From Acidobacteriota bacterium (lineage in GTDB: Bacteria; Acidobacteriota; Blastocatellia; Pyrinomonadales; Pyrinomonadaceae): 64,000 bases of DNA. Made by a program: the position numbers and the translations under genes. The notes under the pieces were generated by a model that made no database searches, was not told where the DNA came from, and worked only from the letters and a program-made list of their open reading frames with translations. The stretch covers positions 496,001 to 560,000 of the forward strand of contig QQUY01000003.1 in assembly GCA_003385635.1 (NCBI GenBank), read 5' to 3'. Of this stretch, positions 1 through 9,593 are shown piece by piece (positions within the stretch are counted from its first letter, which is position 1; every line of letters starts with the position of its first letter).

Positions 1-22
1 GGATCGGGTTAGAATCAAGAAT

Positions 23-62
23 CTCGAACCGGCCGGAGCTTAGTGCCCTGGGCCGGTTCGAG
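23..62 (-). terminator. Stem-loop downstream of hcp
   Basis: A perfect 12-bp inverted repeat (CTCGAACCGGCC at 23-34, complement at 51-62) with a 16-base loop starts 27 bases after the hcp stop on the minus strand, followed by a moderately T-rich stretch. It probably terminates or stabilises the hcp transcript. The T tract is weak, so an mRNA-stabilising or processing role is equally possible. Confidence 0.7.
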
Positions 63-88
63 GTAAAAGCGAGTGTGGTCGTCGAAGC

Positions 89-574
89 TTAGGACCACTC
101 TTGACGCTTGGAGTCGTACTTGACGATTCCAGTGCTCGTGAGTCCGCCCGTGGAATCCTGGCCGAAGAACTCGAGTTCTGTCTGCTCGGCTACGATCTCG
201 CATGACTCATACATCTGACCGGCACTTGAGGAAATGTGCAAGTTCTCAAACTTGGCGGTCGTCATCGTCACTACGTAGAACTTCTCCAGGGTCGCCTGAC
301 CAGTCGTCTTAAGATTTTCGATGATGATCTTGTTGAACTGCGTACCCTGTCCGACTGCCTTAAGCAGATCGACAGAGTGCTTCTCACCCTTCATCGAGAT
401 TGGCAGAGGGGGGATCGAGGCCTTTCCGCCTCCAAGACCGCCACCGTGCTGTACGGACGGGGTGATAATTGCGATGTTACAAGTATCAAGCTCGATCTGC
501 CCCGTATGGTTAGCTTCCTGAGAACCGCCCGTGATGTCGGGTCCCTCAACCTTCATGAAAATACTCTCGTTCAT
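89..574 (-). CDS. hcp: Type VI secretion tube protein Hcp
   Basis: Hcp forms hexameric rings that stack into the inner tube of the type VI secretion system, carry small effectors and are expelled with the tail. The 161-residue product has the size and all-beta composition of the family, opening with the typical FMKVEGPDITG start and carrying the glycine-rich loop near residues 42-50. A good Shine-Dalgarno (AGGAGA) lies about 5 bases before the ATG. It is the last gene of the visible block, separated from tssC by about 170 bases and followed by a strong stem-loop. That arrangement fits separate high-level expression of Hcp, though no promoter was pinned down in the gap. The family call is firm. 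Whether this Hcp carries a specific effector cannot be seen. Confidence 0.95.
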   Translation of the reverse strand: MNESIFMKVEGPDITGGSQEANHTGQIELDTCNIAIITPSVQHGGGLGGGKASIPPLPISMKGEKHSVDLLKAVGQGTQFNKIIIENLKTTGQATLEKFYVVTMTTAKFENLHISSSAGQMYESCEIVAEQTELEFFGQDSTGGLTSTGIVKYDSKRQEWS

Positions 575-745
575 CTTCTTTCTCCTATTATCTAAAATAA
601 GTTTCTACCGGGAAGCGACTTCCCATCTCTTCCCGGAATTGTGAAACATCGATTTGGCCTTGGCCATTTCTGCGATTCGGATTGTTGACGCGGACTCTGG
701 AATCCTTTGCCTTAACCCGGGGCGAAAAATCTGTTTTTTTTCAAC

Positions 746-2230
746 CTATTTTGCAGGCGCAGGCAGATCGGCCACCAACCGCAGCGAGACAGACAGCTCG
801 TCAAGCTGGAAATGCGGTCTCAGGAACGCAACAGCACGGTAAGCTCCCGGCTTGCCCGGAACCTCTGCAACATCTACCCGAGCCTCACGGAGAGGTCGCT
901 GAGCCTTCGCATTTTGCGAAGCGTTGTCGTTGTCCAGGACGTAGTTCCTGATCCACCTGTTTAGAAATTCTTCCGCCTCATGACGCGACATGAACGAGCC
1001 GACCTTGTCGCGCATCATCGCTTTCAGATAGTGCGCAAATCTGGAGACCGCGAAGATGTACTGCAGCTGTGACGACAGCCTCGCATTCGCGTTCGCTTCG
1101 TCGGTATCGTACTTCTTCGCCTTGTTTGCCGACTGGGTGGCGAAGAATGCTGCGTAATCCGTGTTCTTGCAGTGAACAAGCGGGATAAACCCGTTGTCGG
1201 CGAATTCCTTCTCTCGCCTGTCCGTAATGGCGACCTCCGTCGGGCACTTCATCGCTACTTCGCCTTCATCTGTTTGGAACTGATGTGTCGGAAGCCCGTC
1301 TACCAGCCCGCCGCCTTCGACTCCCCTGATGGCAACGCACCAGCCGTGCATTGAAAAGGCCTCAGTCAGCCTCGTACCCATCGCGTAAGCGGCGTTGGTC
1401 CACAGGTATTTGCTGTGATCGGTGCCGTCGACGTCTTCCTCGAACATGAAAGATTCGGTCGGTTTGGTAGCCGCCCCGTAAGGCTCACGTCCGAGTGTAT
1501 GGGGCAGGGTGAGCCCGACATACCTGGAATCCTCTGATTCCCGGAAGCTTCGCCACTTCATATACTCGGCGCGGTCGAAGATCTTGGAAATGTCCCTTAC
1601 TTCCGTCATTTCCGAGAATTCGTTCCATCCGAAGAGGTCCGGCGATGCCGCGCTGAGGAATGGTGCGTGAGCAGCGGCGGCGACCTGAGCGATGTCCTCT
1701 AACAGGGCCATGTCCTGCGGATGGTTCCCAAATTCGAAGTCTCCGATGAGAGCTCCGAAAGGCGCACCGCCAAATGTGCCGTACTCTTCCTCATAGATCT
1801 TCTTGAAGAGCGAGGACTGGTCGAATTCGAGTGCACGCTCGAAATCTTTCAACAGGTCCTTCTTGGTCACGCTCATTACACGGATCTTCTGCTGGGGCCC
1901 GGTCAGCGTGTTCTTCACCAGATGGTGCAGTCCTCGCCAGGAACCTTCCAGTTTCTGAAAGTCCGCGTGGTGCATGATCTCGTTCATCTGAGCGGATACG
2001 AGCCTGTCGATCTCAGCGATTCGGGCATTGATCGTAGCGTCCATATTTTTGGACATCGTGATCTCGCCGTTCATCACCTGCTGAACGAACTCGCCGATCA
2101 TGTCCTTGGCACGTTCGCGCTGGAACTCGTCGCGCGCGAGCCTGCCTTCGGTGAGGATCGTTTCAAGAAGCCCCGCTTCCTGTTCTTGCTCGACTACTTC
2201 AGCTTCTGCTTGTTTCTTTTCCTTGGCCAT
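746..2230 (-). CDS. tssC: Type VI secretion sheath large subunit TssC
   Basis: TssC (VipB/ImpC) pairs with TssB to build the contractile sheath around the Hcp tube in the cytoplasm. The 494-residue length matches the family. Recognisable family segments include FQKLEGSWRGLHHLV near residues 110-125, the GALIGDFEF region near 160 and the C-terminal RPLREARVDV stretch. The N-terminus is charged and glutamine-rich, as is common. The gene starts 14 bases downstream of tssB, so the two subunits are almost certainly co-translated from one mRNA at the equal ratio the sheath needs. No truncation or odd substitution is visible. Confidence 0.97.
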   Translation of the reverse strand: MAKEKKQAEAEVVEQEQEAGLLETILTEGRLARDEFQRERAKDMIGEFVQQVMNGEITMSKNMDATINARIAEIDRLVSAQMNEIMHHADFQKLEGSWRGLHHLVKNTLTGPQQKIRVMSVTKKDLLKDFERALEFDQSSLFKKIYEEEYGTFGGAPFGALIGDFEFGNHPQDMALLEDIAQVAAAAHAPFLSAASPDLFGWNEFSEMTEVRDISKIFDRAEYMKWRSFRESEDSRYVGLTLPHTLGREPYGAATKPTESFMFEEDVDGTDHSKYLWTNAAYAMGTRLTEAFSMHGWCVAIRGVEGGGLVDGLPTHQFQTDEGEVAMKCPTEVAITDRREKEFADNGFIPLVHCKNTDYAAFFATQSANKAKKYDTDEANANARLSSQLQYIFAVSRFAHYLKAMMRDKVGSFMSRHEAEEFLNRWIRNYVLDNDNASQNAKAQRPLREARVDVAEVPGKPGAYRAVAFLRPHFQLDELSVSLRLVADLPAPAK

Positions 2231-2244
2231 TAAGAATGATCCTC

Positions 2245-2760
2245 CTATTCTTCGTCTTCAGAGCTTCCAAGGGCGTCGCTCAATTCTTTTTGCTTGCCTT
2301 CGTCGGAGATGATGTCCTCGAGCATAGTTTCCAGCTTCTCGTTGCCGTCCATCTTCGAGCGAAGGTCGGAGAGCTTCTGCCTTGCCTCAACCAGTTTTCG
2401 AAGCGGTTCAACCTGCTGCACGATCTGATCGGGCTCGAAATCTTCAATGTCATTGAAGTTGAGCTCAACACCCATTTTGCTGCCGTCATCCTGCAGTTTG
2501 TTGTCGATCGTGTAAGCGAGCCTCGGTTTCATTCCCGAGAGCACCTGGTTGAAATTGTCTGCGTCGATCTCGACAAATTTCCGGTTCTTCAACGCGGGCA
2601 GCGGCTCTTCGGACTTGCCGACGAAGTCGCCCATTACGCCGACTACGAAAGGCAGTTCTTTCATTTCGATCGCGCCGCCGACCTCGACGTCATACGTGAT
2701 CTGAATTCTCGGCGGCCGCACACGGTCGATCTTGTGCTGCAGACTCTCTTTTTTTGGCAT
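2245..2760 (-). CDS. tssB: Type VI secretion sheath small subunit TssB
   Basis: TssB (VipA/ImpB) is the small sheath subunit that interlocks with TssC. The 171-residue protein begins MPKKESLQHKIDRVRPPR, which contains the RVRPPR signature, and continues with LPFVVGVMGDF, which is diagnostic of the family. The C-terminus is acidic (SSEDEE). It lies 88 bases downstream of tssA and 14 bases upstream of tssC. The order tssB-tssC is the universal one. Nothing anomalous is seen. Confidence 0.96.
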   Translation of the reverse strand: MPKKESLQHKIDRVRPPRIQITYDVEVGGAIEMKELPFVVGVMGDFVGKSEEPLPALKNRKFVEIDADNFNQVLSGMKPRLAYTIDNKLQDDGSKMGVELNFNDIEDFEPDQIVQQVEPLRKLVEARQKLSDLRSKMDGNEKLETMLEDIISDEGKQKELSDALGSSEDEE

Positions 2761-2848
2761 GGTTCAATCTCCTTATAGTTTGGTACTGATCATTTGATCC
2801 AATCTCTTTCGTGATCCAGGCCCGCGTTTTCAGGACCCTTGCCGGCTG

Positions 2849-4204
2849 CTACTGATTCGGGGGTGGCTCTTCAGGCGTCTGCCCCTCCGCATTTCCGGCT
2901 ATGGACTCATCCGCGAGGGTATTGAATCCAAGTGTTTGCTTGATCTGGTTCAGGATGTTCTGGTCCTTGATCACATCCTGCAGCCAATTCTCAAGCGGCA
3001 TGTTTCCCCATTGGATCGCCCTGTTTACCAGGTACGACACGGGACTGTGAGGTTCGGTCTTTCGAAAGAAAGCGGCAACCTCATTCAATCGTTTCAGCGC
3101 GTCCCTTCGGCTTGCGATAGGTCCCGAGATTCCGGCTTTTCTTCCGGAACCGGCTTCGCCGGCCTCACCACCTTCCTCGGCGACCTCATCCTCAGGATCG
3201 GGCTCCTCCAACCTCTTCTGCTCTAGAAGCGAACCCTGTTCCGATTTGATTTCCTGAAGTGCCTTTCGCATTTCAGGAAGACTGGGCGCCTGGTTTCTGT
3301 CAAACTTCTCTTCGATCGCCTCGTTTAATTTCTTGTACTCCTCTTCGCATTCCTGGATCGCAATACTAACCTCTTCGCAGAAAGCTCTGTCCGTCCTTGC
3401 AACGGCAGAATCCCACATCGAATTGGTGACTCTGTTCTCCCGCTCGGCTTGTTCCTTGAGCGCGGCAAACTTAGCCTGTTCGTCGGTTGAAAGCCCCTCC
3501 GTACTCGCAGGAATGTCAAACTTCTTGGAATCGAGGTAGCCATTATAACCCCATCCGTCAATAGTTATCGGGGCTTTCTTCACAAGAAAGCTAACTTCGC
3601 GGTCAACCCACGCGAGTGCGTTGGCCCTTCCCTCTTCATCCCCTTCATCTACTTCCGGGTACATGCTTTCCCAAAACCTGGACAATAGTTGATTCAATAG
3701 ACGCAGACCGTCACGCATTCCGGCAAAGCCGTGTTCTGCAACCAGTGCCTCTACCAGCCAGGAGGCGATCTGCAGGTCCTTGGTCTGCTTCTCCAGGACA
3801 GGCGTCGCCAGCTGTATGACCAGTTTGAAATCCGCAACCTTGAGGTCGGTCTGCCAGGCGCCCATCGAAAGTACCTCATCGGCCCTTCTCGCCTCTGAGA
3901 TCTCGTCGTATATCCCGTGATACCTAAGGTATTCACCGGAAGGCGATTCCCCTGAGATCGGACGGAGCAAAAGCTCCAGATCGATCACCCTTTCCCTCGA
4001 GAGAGGATGTCGTTCTTCCTCAGGTTCGGGTTCAGGTTCCGGTTCCGGTTCCGGAACAGGGGCCTCCGCCTCAGCTGCTTCTTCTGCGGCTGCTTCCGCA
4101 ACAGGAGCTGCTTCTTCGGCTTCCGCCTGCGGAGCCTCGTTTCCTGGTTCGGGCGGTGCTGCTTCGCCTTCCTGAGGTTCTGCTGTCACCTCTTCATCGC
4201 TCAT
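2849..4204 (-). CDS. tssA: Type VI secretion protein TssA (ImpA domain)
   Basis: TssA proteins cap or prime the growing T6SS tail and coordinate baseplate and sheath assembly. This 451-residue product has an ImpA N-terminal domain at about residues 72-190, including the SPSGEYLRYHG segment, followed by a long charged helical region and a C-terminal domain from about 355 to 440. Unusually, the domain is preceded by a roughly 65-residue disordered, Ala/Glu/Pro-rich extension ending in a Pro-Glu repeat at residues 50-62. The last few residues (PEEPPPNQ) are also disordered. The gene lies between tagJ (72-base gap) and tssB (88-base gap). The extension is probably a spacer or acidic interaction tail; its function is not known. 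Confidence 0.9.
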   Translation of the reverse strand: MSDEEVTAEPQEGEAAPPEPGNEAPQAEAEEAAPVAEAAAEEAAEAEAPVPEPEPEPEPEPEEERHPLSRERVIDLELLLRPISGESPSGEYLRYHGIYDEISEARRADEVLSMGAWQTDLKVADFKLVIQLATPVLEKQTKDLQIASWLVEALVAEHGFAGMRDGLRLLNQLLSRFWESMYPEVDEGDEEGRANALAWVDREVSFLVKKAPITIDGWGYNGYLDSKKFDIPASTEGLSTDEQAKFAALKEQAERENRVTNSMWDSAVARTDRAFCEEVSIAIQECEEEYKKLNEAIEEKFDRNQAPSLPEMRKALQEIKSEQGSLLEQKRLEEPDPEDEVAEEGGEAGEAGSGRKAGISGPIASRRDALKRLNEVAAFFRKTEPHSPVSYLVNRAIQWGNMPLENWLQDVIKDQNILNQIKQTLGFNTLADESIAGNAEGQTPEEPPPNQ

Positions 4205-4276
4205 CTACAGTTTCTCCCGTAAATCATCCGGCGCCGTGAACTTGCACAAGCGAAGCGCCGTAAGTCCCACGCTGTC

Positions 4277-5107
4277 CTACGCTTCCGCGCCCGATGCTTC
4301 CTCGGACCCTTCTTCCTCGTGAACGAACTCGATCGATTCCAGATCCGGAAGGGCCTTGTATTCTCCGCCAACTGCAAAGATTCGGATCCCCGAACCAATA
4401 TAAATTCCGCCTTCCGCTTCATCCCAAACCGTCATTCTGCCAAGTCTGACGCCGTCATCGTCGCTCTTGTGCGAGCCCGCATAGAGCGAAGGGAAGAACA
4501 TCTCTCCGGCCGTGCCGTTCGTCATCTCGACCTCGGCCTGTCGCCAGTAGAGATCCCTGAGCGACTGCCGCTCGAGAAACTTCACCCTCTCCACCTGCTC
4601 AAAGGGAAGCCAGGCGTAGGAACCCTTGATTATCACCTCGAACACACAAGAGGTGAGGTCGTTATAGTCACGGAAATCCTCAACCTCCTCGCCGTTCACA
4701 GTGCATGCAAACGCAGGGCGCTCTTCTTCTATCTCCTGAAACACCTTTCCTGCATTCTCGCTGTCTTCGGTCCTTACATAGTTGTTCGCAACCAAAAGTT
4801 TGTCAACATATTTCGGCGGCGGCATAAGGCACTCAGGCATCAGTCCTTCCTTGAAGAACCTTTCTCTGTCCTTTTCAGCACTCAGATTCTGCCGATAGAT
4901 CTGGGCGCCGATCATCGCGTTGACATCCTGCTGGCCGATAACTTCAAGCTGTTTGTCGGCCCGGTCCCAGTCTCCAGAGAAACAGGAGAGCTCGAACAAG
5001 AATGTCCTCGCGGTAATGTCCGTGGGTTTTGATTTCACCACGGAAAGTGCCTGGGCGATCGCCTCATCCAGATTGCCCGCGTCTAATTGTGATTTGGCTT
5101 CGTTCAT
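4277..5107 (-). CDS. tagJ: T6SS accessory protein TagJ (ImpE family)
   Basis: ImpE/TagJ proteins are cytoplasmic accessory factors that, in studied systems, bind the N-terminus of TssB and are thought to help sheath handling or ClpV recruitment. The 276-residue sequence opens with a TPR-like helical repeat (LDAGNLDEAIAQALSVVKSK, residues 8-27) and continues into the ImpE beta-rich domain containing LTSCVFEVIIKGSYAWLPFE. It sits between tssM and tssA in the same direction. TagJ occurs only in a subset of T6SS clusters, so its presence is a useful subtype marker. Family assignment is by motif recall. Confidence 0.88.
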   Translation of the reverse strand: MNEAKSQLDAGNLDEAIAQALSVVKSKPTDITARTFLFELSCFSGDWDRADKQLEVIGQQDVNAMIGAQIYRQNLSAEKDRERFFKEGLMPECLMPPPKYVDKLLVANNYVRTEDSENAGKVFQEIEEERPAFACTVNGEEVEDFRDYNDLTSCVFEVIIKGSYAWLPFEQVERVKFLERQSLRDLYWRQAEVEMTNGTAGEMFFPSLYAGSHKSDDDGVRLGRMTVWDEAEGGIYIGSGIRIFAVGGEYKALPDLESIEFVHEEEGSEEASGAEA

Positions 5108-5179
5108 GTTTCCCCCACGGCCTCAAGGCCGGGTCTTTGGTTAAATGCGTCGGTTGCTGCCGATCGATATCATTTTTTC

Positions 5180-8100
5180 TCACTGCATTATGCTGTCGGG
5201 CGCTCTTACTGAAGTAAACAAAGTCCTGTCAAAGGGATCGCCACCGATCGGCCTTATCTGAATCCTCACGGACCTTCCACCCCTCGAATATGTCAGGTCA
5301 TAACCCGATTCGGTCTTTCGTTTCGAAGAAGCTCCGTCTACGAAATTGAACAGGCCCCACTCACCCGGGAACGTAATATTGGTCGGTTCAGAACTCGTGT
5401 CTTGATCAGTAGTAACCGTTGACGAGGTCGAGAGGATGTTCAAGGACACGCCGTTCGTTCCCGACTGCGCAGGGAATTTGATCTTGTAAGATCCGGTCTC
5501 CCGCGAAGATACACGGGTGCCGTCGATCGTTCCTTCGATGATCGTATTGTCGTCCTTCTCAAGGACGATATCGTACTCAAATCCGGGGGTCGGCGAGCCG
5601 CCGAACAGCGCTTTCTGAAGTTTGAACGCATTGTTCAGATACTCGACGAATTCTGGTGTGAACCGGACAGGACTGTCTTCTTTGACAGTCAAGCCAGTAT
5701 CCGGCTCACCGTCGAAGAAGTTCCTCAAACTGTTGTTGTATAACTCAGTAAGGGTGCCGTTTTGCGGATTCAAATAGTCGGAAACCGCCTTCAGGTCGGT
5801 CGGCGCGGCGCCGGCCTGGAAAGGATAGCCGGACTCGATGGCTTTCGCCTTCGAAAGGACGTTGTCTGCCCATTCCTTCGCGATCAGCGTCTTCGAATCG
5901 GCACCCCATTTGAGCCTGATGTTCGTTAGCGGGCCCTGAAGGAGACTTGTCGCCGCACGGAGTGCGGATGACTCGAAGCTTTCTGTAAGCCGTCCGACCG
6001 TCGATTCGACACTTCGGATCTTTTTGGCAAAACTATCGCCTTCGTCAGAAGCGTTTGCCAGCTCACGTTTGAACTTCTCCAATTCGTTCCCGCTAGCCTC
6101 ATCTAGCGTCTTCGCAAGCGCTCCGATAAGCTTTTCGTATTCGACATACGGAGGCTCTTCATCGGAGTTCGGATCTCCCACGAATTCGAAAAGCGGACCG
6201 AATTGCCTCGCAAGGTCCGTGTTTTCTTCAAATCCATCCGAAGCACCTGCTCCGGAGAACAGGTCTGAGATCCAGGATGGGTCGAAAAGGCTTTTCTCTT
6301 CGGGCTCTGCGGAAAGGTTCGTATTCTTGACTACTTCCTGAAGAAGGAGCTTTATCGGCGAATCCGGCTTCGAGAAATCTTCGATCGCATTCTTGAGATC
6401 CTCGTCTGTGCCATAAGGCACTACGCGGACACCTTCCAGAAGTCGTTCCCAGGCGGCCGCGTATCTCCTGAAATACTCGTCCTTCAGTTTGGCGAGTTCG
6501 TCGGATTTGATCTCTTCCGCTTTTCCTTTCTCGCCCATCACCCAGTCATCTTCAGCCAGCTGGGTCGAAGCCGTCTGAAGCTTTTCTTTCATATAACCGC
6601 GGTAACCGACTACTGAAAACGCGCCGGATATCTCTGGTTTGCCTTCTATGAGCCCCTTCGTATTAGCTCCAAGCAGCTTCTCCACGCTGACAGGACCGAT
6701 CTCGTTTGTGACCTCCGCGATCCAGCGGTTGAGAATTCGTTTATACGCCGGATACCTAACCAGACGCTCCCGCACTCCCTTTACGAGATCGGGGTCGGCA
6801 GTTTCCCTGGGGAACCCGCTCCGGTCGCTGTCGTACTCGTTCTCGCGGTCGATCTGTTTGAAATAGAACCCAAGCTGTTCGCGCGCGAGATTCTCATTGC
6901 CGGGCGGAAGCTTCGCCTCTTCCAGCCAGAAGCCCTCCAGGCTCTCTTCTAGGTGCGTCGGAGCCGACTGGTCTTTCGCGAACTCACTGTAATCCTCAGT
7001 CAGGAGAAGATATGACTCGAGAAGATCGTAATGCCGTTCAAGGACTTCCTCTTCCGCCTGTTGCGGCGTTTCTGAATCACCCTGGGCAGGTTCCGCCGGC
7101 GCGGCGGCTGCATTTCCGTCGGCAAACGTCTGCAGTTCACTCTGGAGCCGTCTTACCGCAGGTGCCCTGAATCTTCTCCTGATCGCTATGTAGTAGTAGT
7201 TGAGGAGCCGGTCTCTCAGTAGTCGATCACCCGAATACAAGCCCATCCGCATGTACCAGGGAGCGCCATCTCGCTCATACTCGTCCATCAGCTCCAGGAT
7301 ACGCCGAAGATCCTCGATCGAATTTAGCTCTGATTGGGCGGCGGCAGGATCCTTTGTGAGCGGGTCGATATCCCTGTCGGCCCTTATCATTCGTTCCACG
7401 ACCTGACCCTTCGCCACAGCTTCGTCCAGAAACTGCTTGTTCAAATACAGGGAATAAGCCGAAAGACCGAGCAGCAGGAGCGTGATGAACGTCCCGGCGA
7501 TGGTCAGAAGCCAGCCGAGTACCGGAGGTTTCTGCTTCTGTTCTTTGTATGTCTTTACAAGGTCTTTGTCCCTTAGGATCACATCCGAGAACAGCCTGTG
7601 GGAAAAAAAGCTCTCATCTACTGTAGGAGGTGCCGCCTTCGCGGTGCCCTTTGAACGGCGGTTGACCGGCACGGCTGTGAAATAGAACCCGCGAAGAAAC
7701 GGACTCTCGCTAAACGGATTGGGCCGGAACAATGTCGTAACAAATGCACCGAGCTTTCTCCTGGTAGAAGCGAAATGCAATGGAAAATTGAAGATACGAA
7801 GTTGTCGGACCGCCGAGAAGGGTGCAGAAAGCCTGATCAGCCTGCGCTGCATCAGCGAATCCTGCAGCACTTCGAACTCAGTGTCGAAATGGGCCTGCGC
7901 ATTGTCGCTGTGTTCCAGAGGAATGGTCGCGCCCCAGACCAGGTTCTCGCCCTCTTTTTTGGATTTCGAGAATGAGTCTCTGAATCCCTCGATCGCGTCA
8001 GCATGTGTGAAAACAAGATAGACCGGAAAACGTGTCTTCAGTCTCTTTGTGGCGTCATCGAGCCGCGCGCGCAACTGCTTTGCAAGATCGTCGATCGCCC

Positions 8101-8797
8101 TTTCATCCGACTTCAGGATCTTCTCGGTATTGACCGTAAGAATCAGCCCGTCGAGCGGCCGCTTGGACCTTTGCTTCTTCACCGTCTCGAGAAGCGATGA
8201 CCACTCTTCCGCTTCCGGACTCTCGGCCTGGTATCTGCCCGGCGTATCGATGAAGACCGCGTCATTCGTAACTCGCCAATCCACGTTACGCGTAGGAGTT
8301 ATGTACTTGAGCTCAGCCTGGCGCTGACTTGGAAGTGCCTGAAGATCAAGACCAGATGCCAGCACAAGGGCGCTTTTGCCGCTGCCTTTGTCGCCCGCAA
8401 CGATGTACCAGGGGAGTGCATAAACGGCGTCACCTATCGCTCCGAGGTCGGATTCTTTCAGGAACTTCGTTACTTCTTCCGCTCCCTTTGCAACCTCTTC
8501 AGAACTCTCTACACGTTTCGGCGCCTTCTCTGCCTGTACATCGGGATCAGAGGTCTTGGCCTCACCTTTCTTCTCTTCTTTGGCGGCTTTCCTGGATTTT
8601 CTATCGACGAAATAGTTTGCGACAAGGGCAAACGGCAGAGTCAGCACTAGGAGACCGATCAGGATCCAGCGGGTGCTTACGCTGTAAAACCCGTACGAGT
8701 GGCCAAACCACGCGATCAGCCCGACGATGCCGTAGAACGACATCAGCGAGCTGACGCGAAACACCATGAACAGCTGTCTTGTATGCCAGTTGGCCAT
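5180..8797 (-). CDS. tssM: Type VI secretion membrane complex protein TssM (IcmF)
   Basis: TssM is the large inner-membrane protein that spans the periplasm and, with TssL, anchors the T6SS baseplate. The 1205-residue product has two N-terminal membrane segments (about 15-33 and 45-63), a cytoplasmic NTPase-like domain with an intact Walker A motif GDKGSGKS at residues 135-142 and DTPG at 184-187, a third membrane segment at about 426-451, and a long periplasmic region to the C-terminus. Ala/Glu-rich linkers near 565-590 look flexible. The gene lies 49 bases downstream of tssL. The locus shows no tssJ lipoprotein gene, the usual outer-membrane partner of the TssM C-terminus. Confidence 0.95.
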   Translation of the reverse strand: MANWHTRQLFMVFRVSSLMSFYGIVGLIAWFGHSYGFYSVSTRWILIGLLVLTLPFALVANYFVDRKSRKAAKEEKKGEAKTSDPDVQAEKAPKRVESSEEVAKGAEEVTKFLKESDLGAIGDAVYALPWYIVAGDKGSGKSALVLASGLDLQALPSQRQAELKYITPTRNVDWRVTNDAVFIDTPGRYQAESPEAEEWSSLLETVKKQRSKRPLDGLILTVNTEKILKSDERAIDDLAKQLRARLDDATKRLKTRFPVYLVFTHADAIEGFRDSFSKSKKEGENLVWGATIPLEHSDNAQAHFDTEFEVLQDSLMQRRLIRLSAPFSAVRQLRIFNFPLHFASTRRKLGAFVTTLFRPNPFSESPFLRGFYFTAVPVNRRSKGTAKAAPPTVDESFFSHRLFSDVILRDKDLVKTYKEQKQKPPVLGWLLTIAGTFITLLLLGLSAYSLYLNKQFLDEAVAKGQVVERMIRADRDIDPLTKDPAAAQSELNSIEDLRRILELMDEYERDGAPWYMRMGLYSGDRLLRDRLLNYYYIAIRRRFRAPAVRRLQSELQTFADGNAAAAPAEPAQGDSETPQQAEEEVLERHYDLLESYLLLTEDYSEFAKDQSAPTHLEESLEGFWLEEAKLPPGNENLAREQLGFYFKQIDRENEYDSDRSGFPRETADPDLVKGVRERLVRYPAYKRILNRWIAEVTNEIGPVSVEKLLGANTKGLIEGKPEISGAFSVVGYRGYMKEKLQTASTQLAEDDWVMGEKGKAEEIKSDELAKLKDEYFRRYAAAWERLLEGVRVVPYGTDEDLKNAIEDFSKPDSPIKLLLQEVVKNTNLSAEPEEKSLFDPSWISDLFSGAGASDGFEENTDLARQFGPLFEFVGDPNSDEEPPYVEYEKLIGALAKTLDEASGNELEKFKRELANASDEGDSFAKKIRSVESTVGRLTESFESSALRAATSLLQGPLTNIRLKWGADSKTLIAKEWADNVLSKAKAIESGYPFQAGAAPTDLKAVSDYLNPQNGTLTELYNNSLRNFFDGEPDTGLTVKEDSPVRFTPEFVEYLNNAFKLQKALFGGSPTPGFEYDIVLEKDDNTIIEGTIDGTRVSSRETGSYKIKFPAQSGTNGVSLNILSTSSTVTTDQDTSSEPTNITFPGEWGLFNFVDGASSKRKTESGYDLTYSRGGRSVRIQIRPIGGDPFDRTLFTSVRAPDSIMQ

Positions 8798-8846
8798 TAC
8801 AAACTCGGGCCGGGCCGTTGCCTCGGCTCCCGTTTAGCGATCTCCG

Positions 8847-9530
8847 CTATCTCAAAAGCTCGTTGAGCGCATTATTGAGATAGACAGAGGAAACAAGAAA
8901 CATACCCAAATAGATCAAGACCGCCACCGCGAGCCCGCTGAACGCCGAAATCTTTGCCCAGACGGGCATTCCCCGCTTCGGAGGCGGTTCCGGCTGATCG
9001 TTCGCAAGCCAATGGGGAGAAAGCTCGGTCGGCTTGATCCTGCCTACTTTCACCAGCGCATCTGCTGTTCGCTGCATGACGGCGATCAACTTGTCGTGCT
9101 CGTAAACCGCGTACCGTCCCTTGAATCCGAGCAACATGCAAACATAGTAGATCTCAACCGCGTCTGCAGTGACCTTTATCTGCTTGAGCATCGCCTCCAG
9201 CTTGTCGAAGAACTTGTTGCCTGCGAGCTGCTCGCCGAAGTACTCCAGCTGAAGCGCGTAACGCTCCCACTCTTCTTTCAGCGGGAAATTGTTTGTCAGG
9301 ACAGTTTCGTCGATGAATGAGGCAAGCGCGAACTTGGAGACGCGGACGATCTTGTGATTAAAACGGTACCGCTCGGCCCTTTTCTCAAAATCGTCCAGAA
9401 GCTTTGCACACTTTGGCCGCAGTTCGTTCGAAGGCTGCACGATACCCGCTTTTAGTCTGAGCACGAGGTCGAAGATCGGTCCTGCGAACCTGACCAGATC
9501 GTTGCTTGTCCTTCGGTCTCTTTCGCCCAT
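8847..9530 (-). CDS. tssL: Type VI secretion membrane protein TssL (DotU)
   Basis: TssL is the C-tail-anchored inner-membrane partner of TssM; its cytoplasmic hook domain contacts the baseplate. The 227-residue protein has the DotU helical domain (residues 10-165), with ASFIDETVLTN and FFDKLEAML typical of the family. A proline-rich linker PEPPPKRG near 180 and one C-terminal membrane helix (about 190-212) follow. It lacks a peptidoglycan-binding OmpA-like extension, so cell-wall anchoring must come from elsewhere. The nearby FHA proteins with periplasmic lytic-transglycosylase-like domains are candidates for that wall contact (inference). It lies 63 bases after tssK. Confidence 0.95.
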   Translation of the reverse strand: MGERDRRTSNDLVRFAGPIFDLVLRLKAGIVQPSNELRPKCAKLLDDFEKRAERYRFNHKIVRVSKFALASFIDETVLTNNFPLKEEWERYALQLEYFGEQLAGNKFFDKLEAMLKQIKVTADAVEIYYVCMLLGFKGRYAVYEHDKLIAVMQRTADALVKVGRIKPTELSPHWLANDQPEPPPKRGMPVWAKISAFSGLAVAVLIYLGMFLVSSVYLNNALNELLR

Positions 9531-9593
9531 AGGAAGTTCCTGAGAAGATTGCCTGCCCGTGAGGACTAAAGTAGATGATCCGATTTGCGGAAC

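Noticed and set aside
2236..2778. 180-codon plus-strand frame opposite tssB
   Set aside because: Antisense shadow of a conserved T6SS gene.
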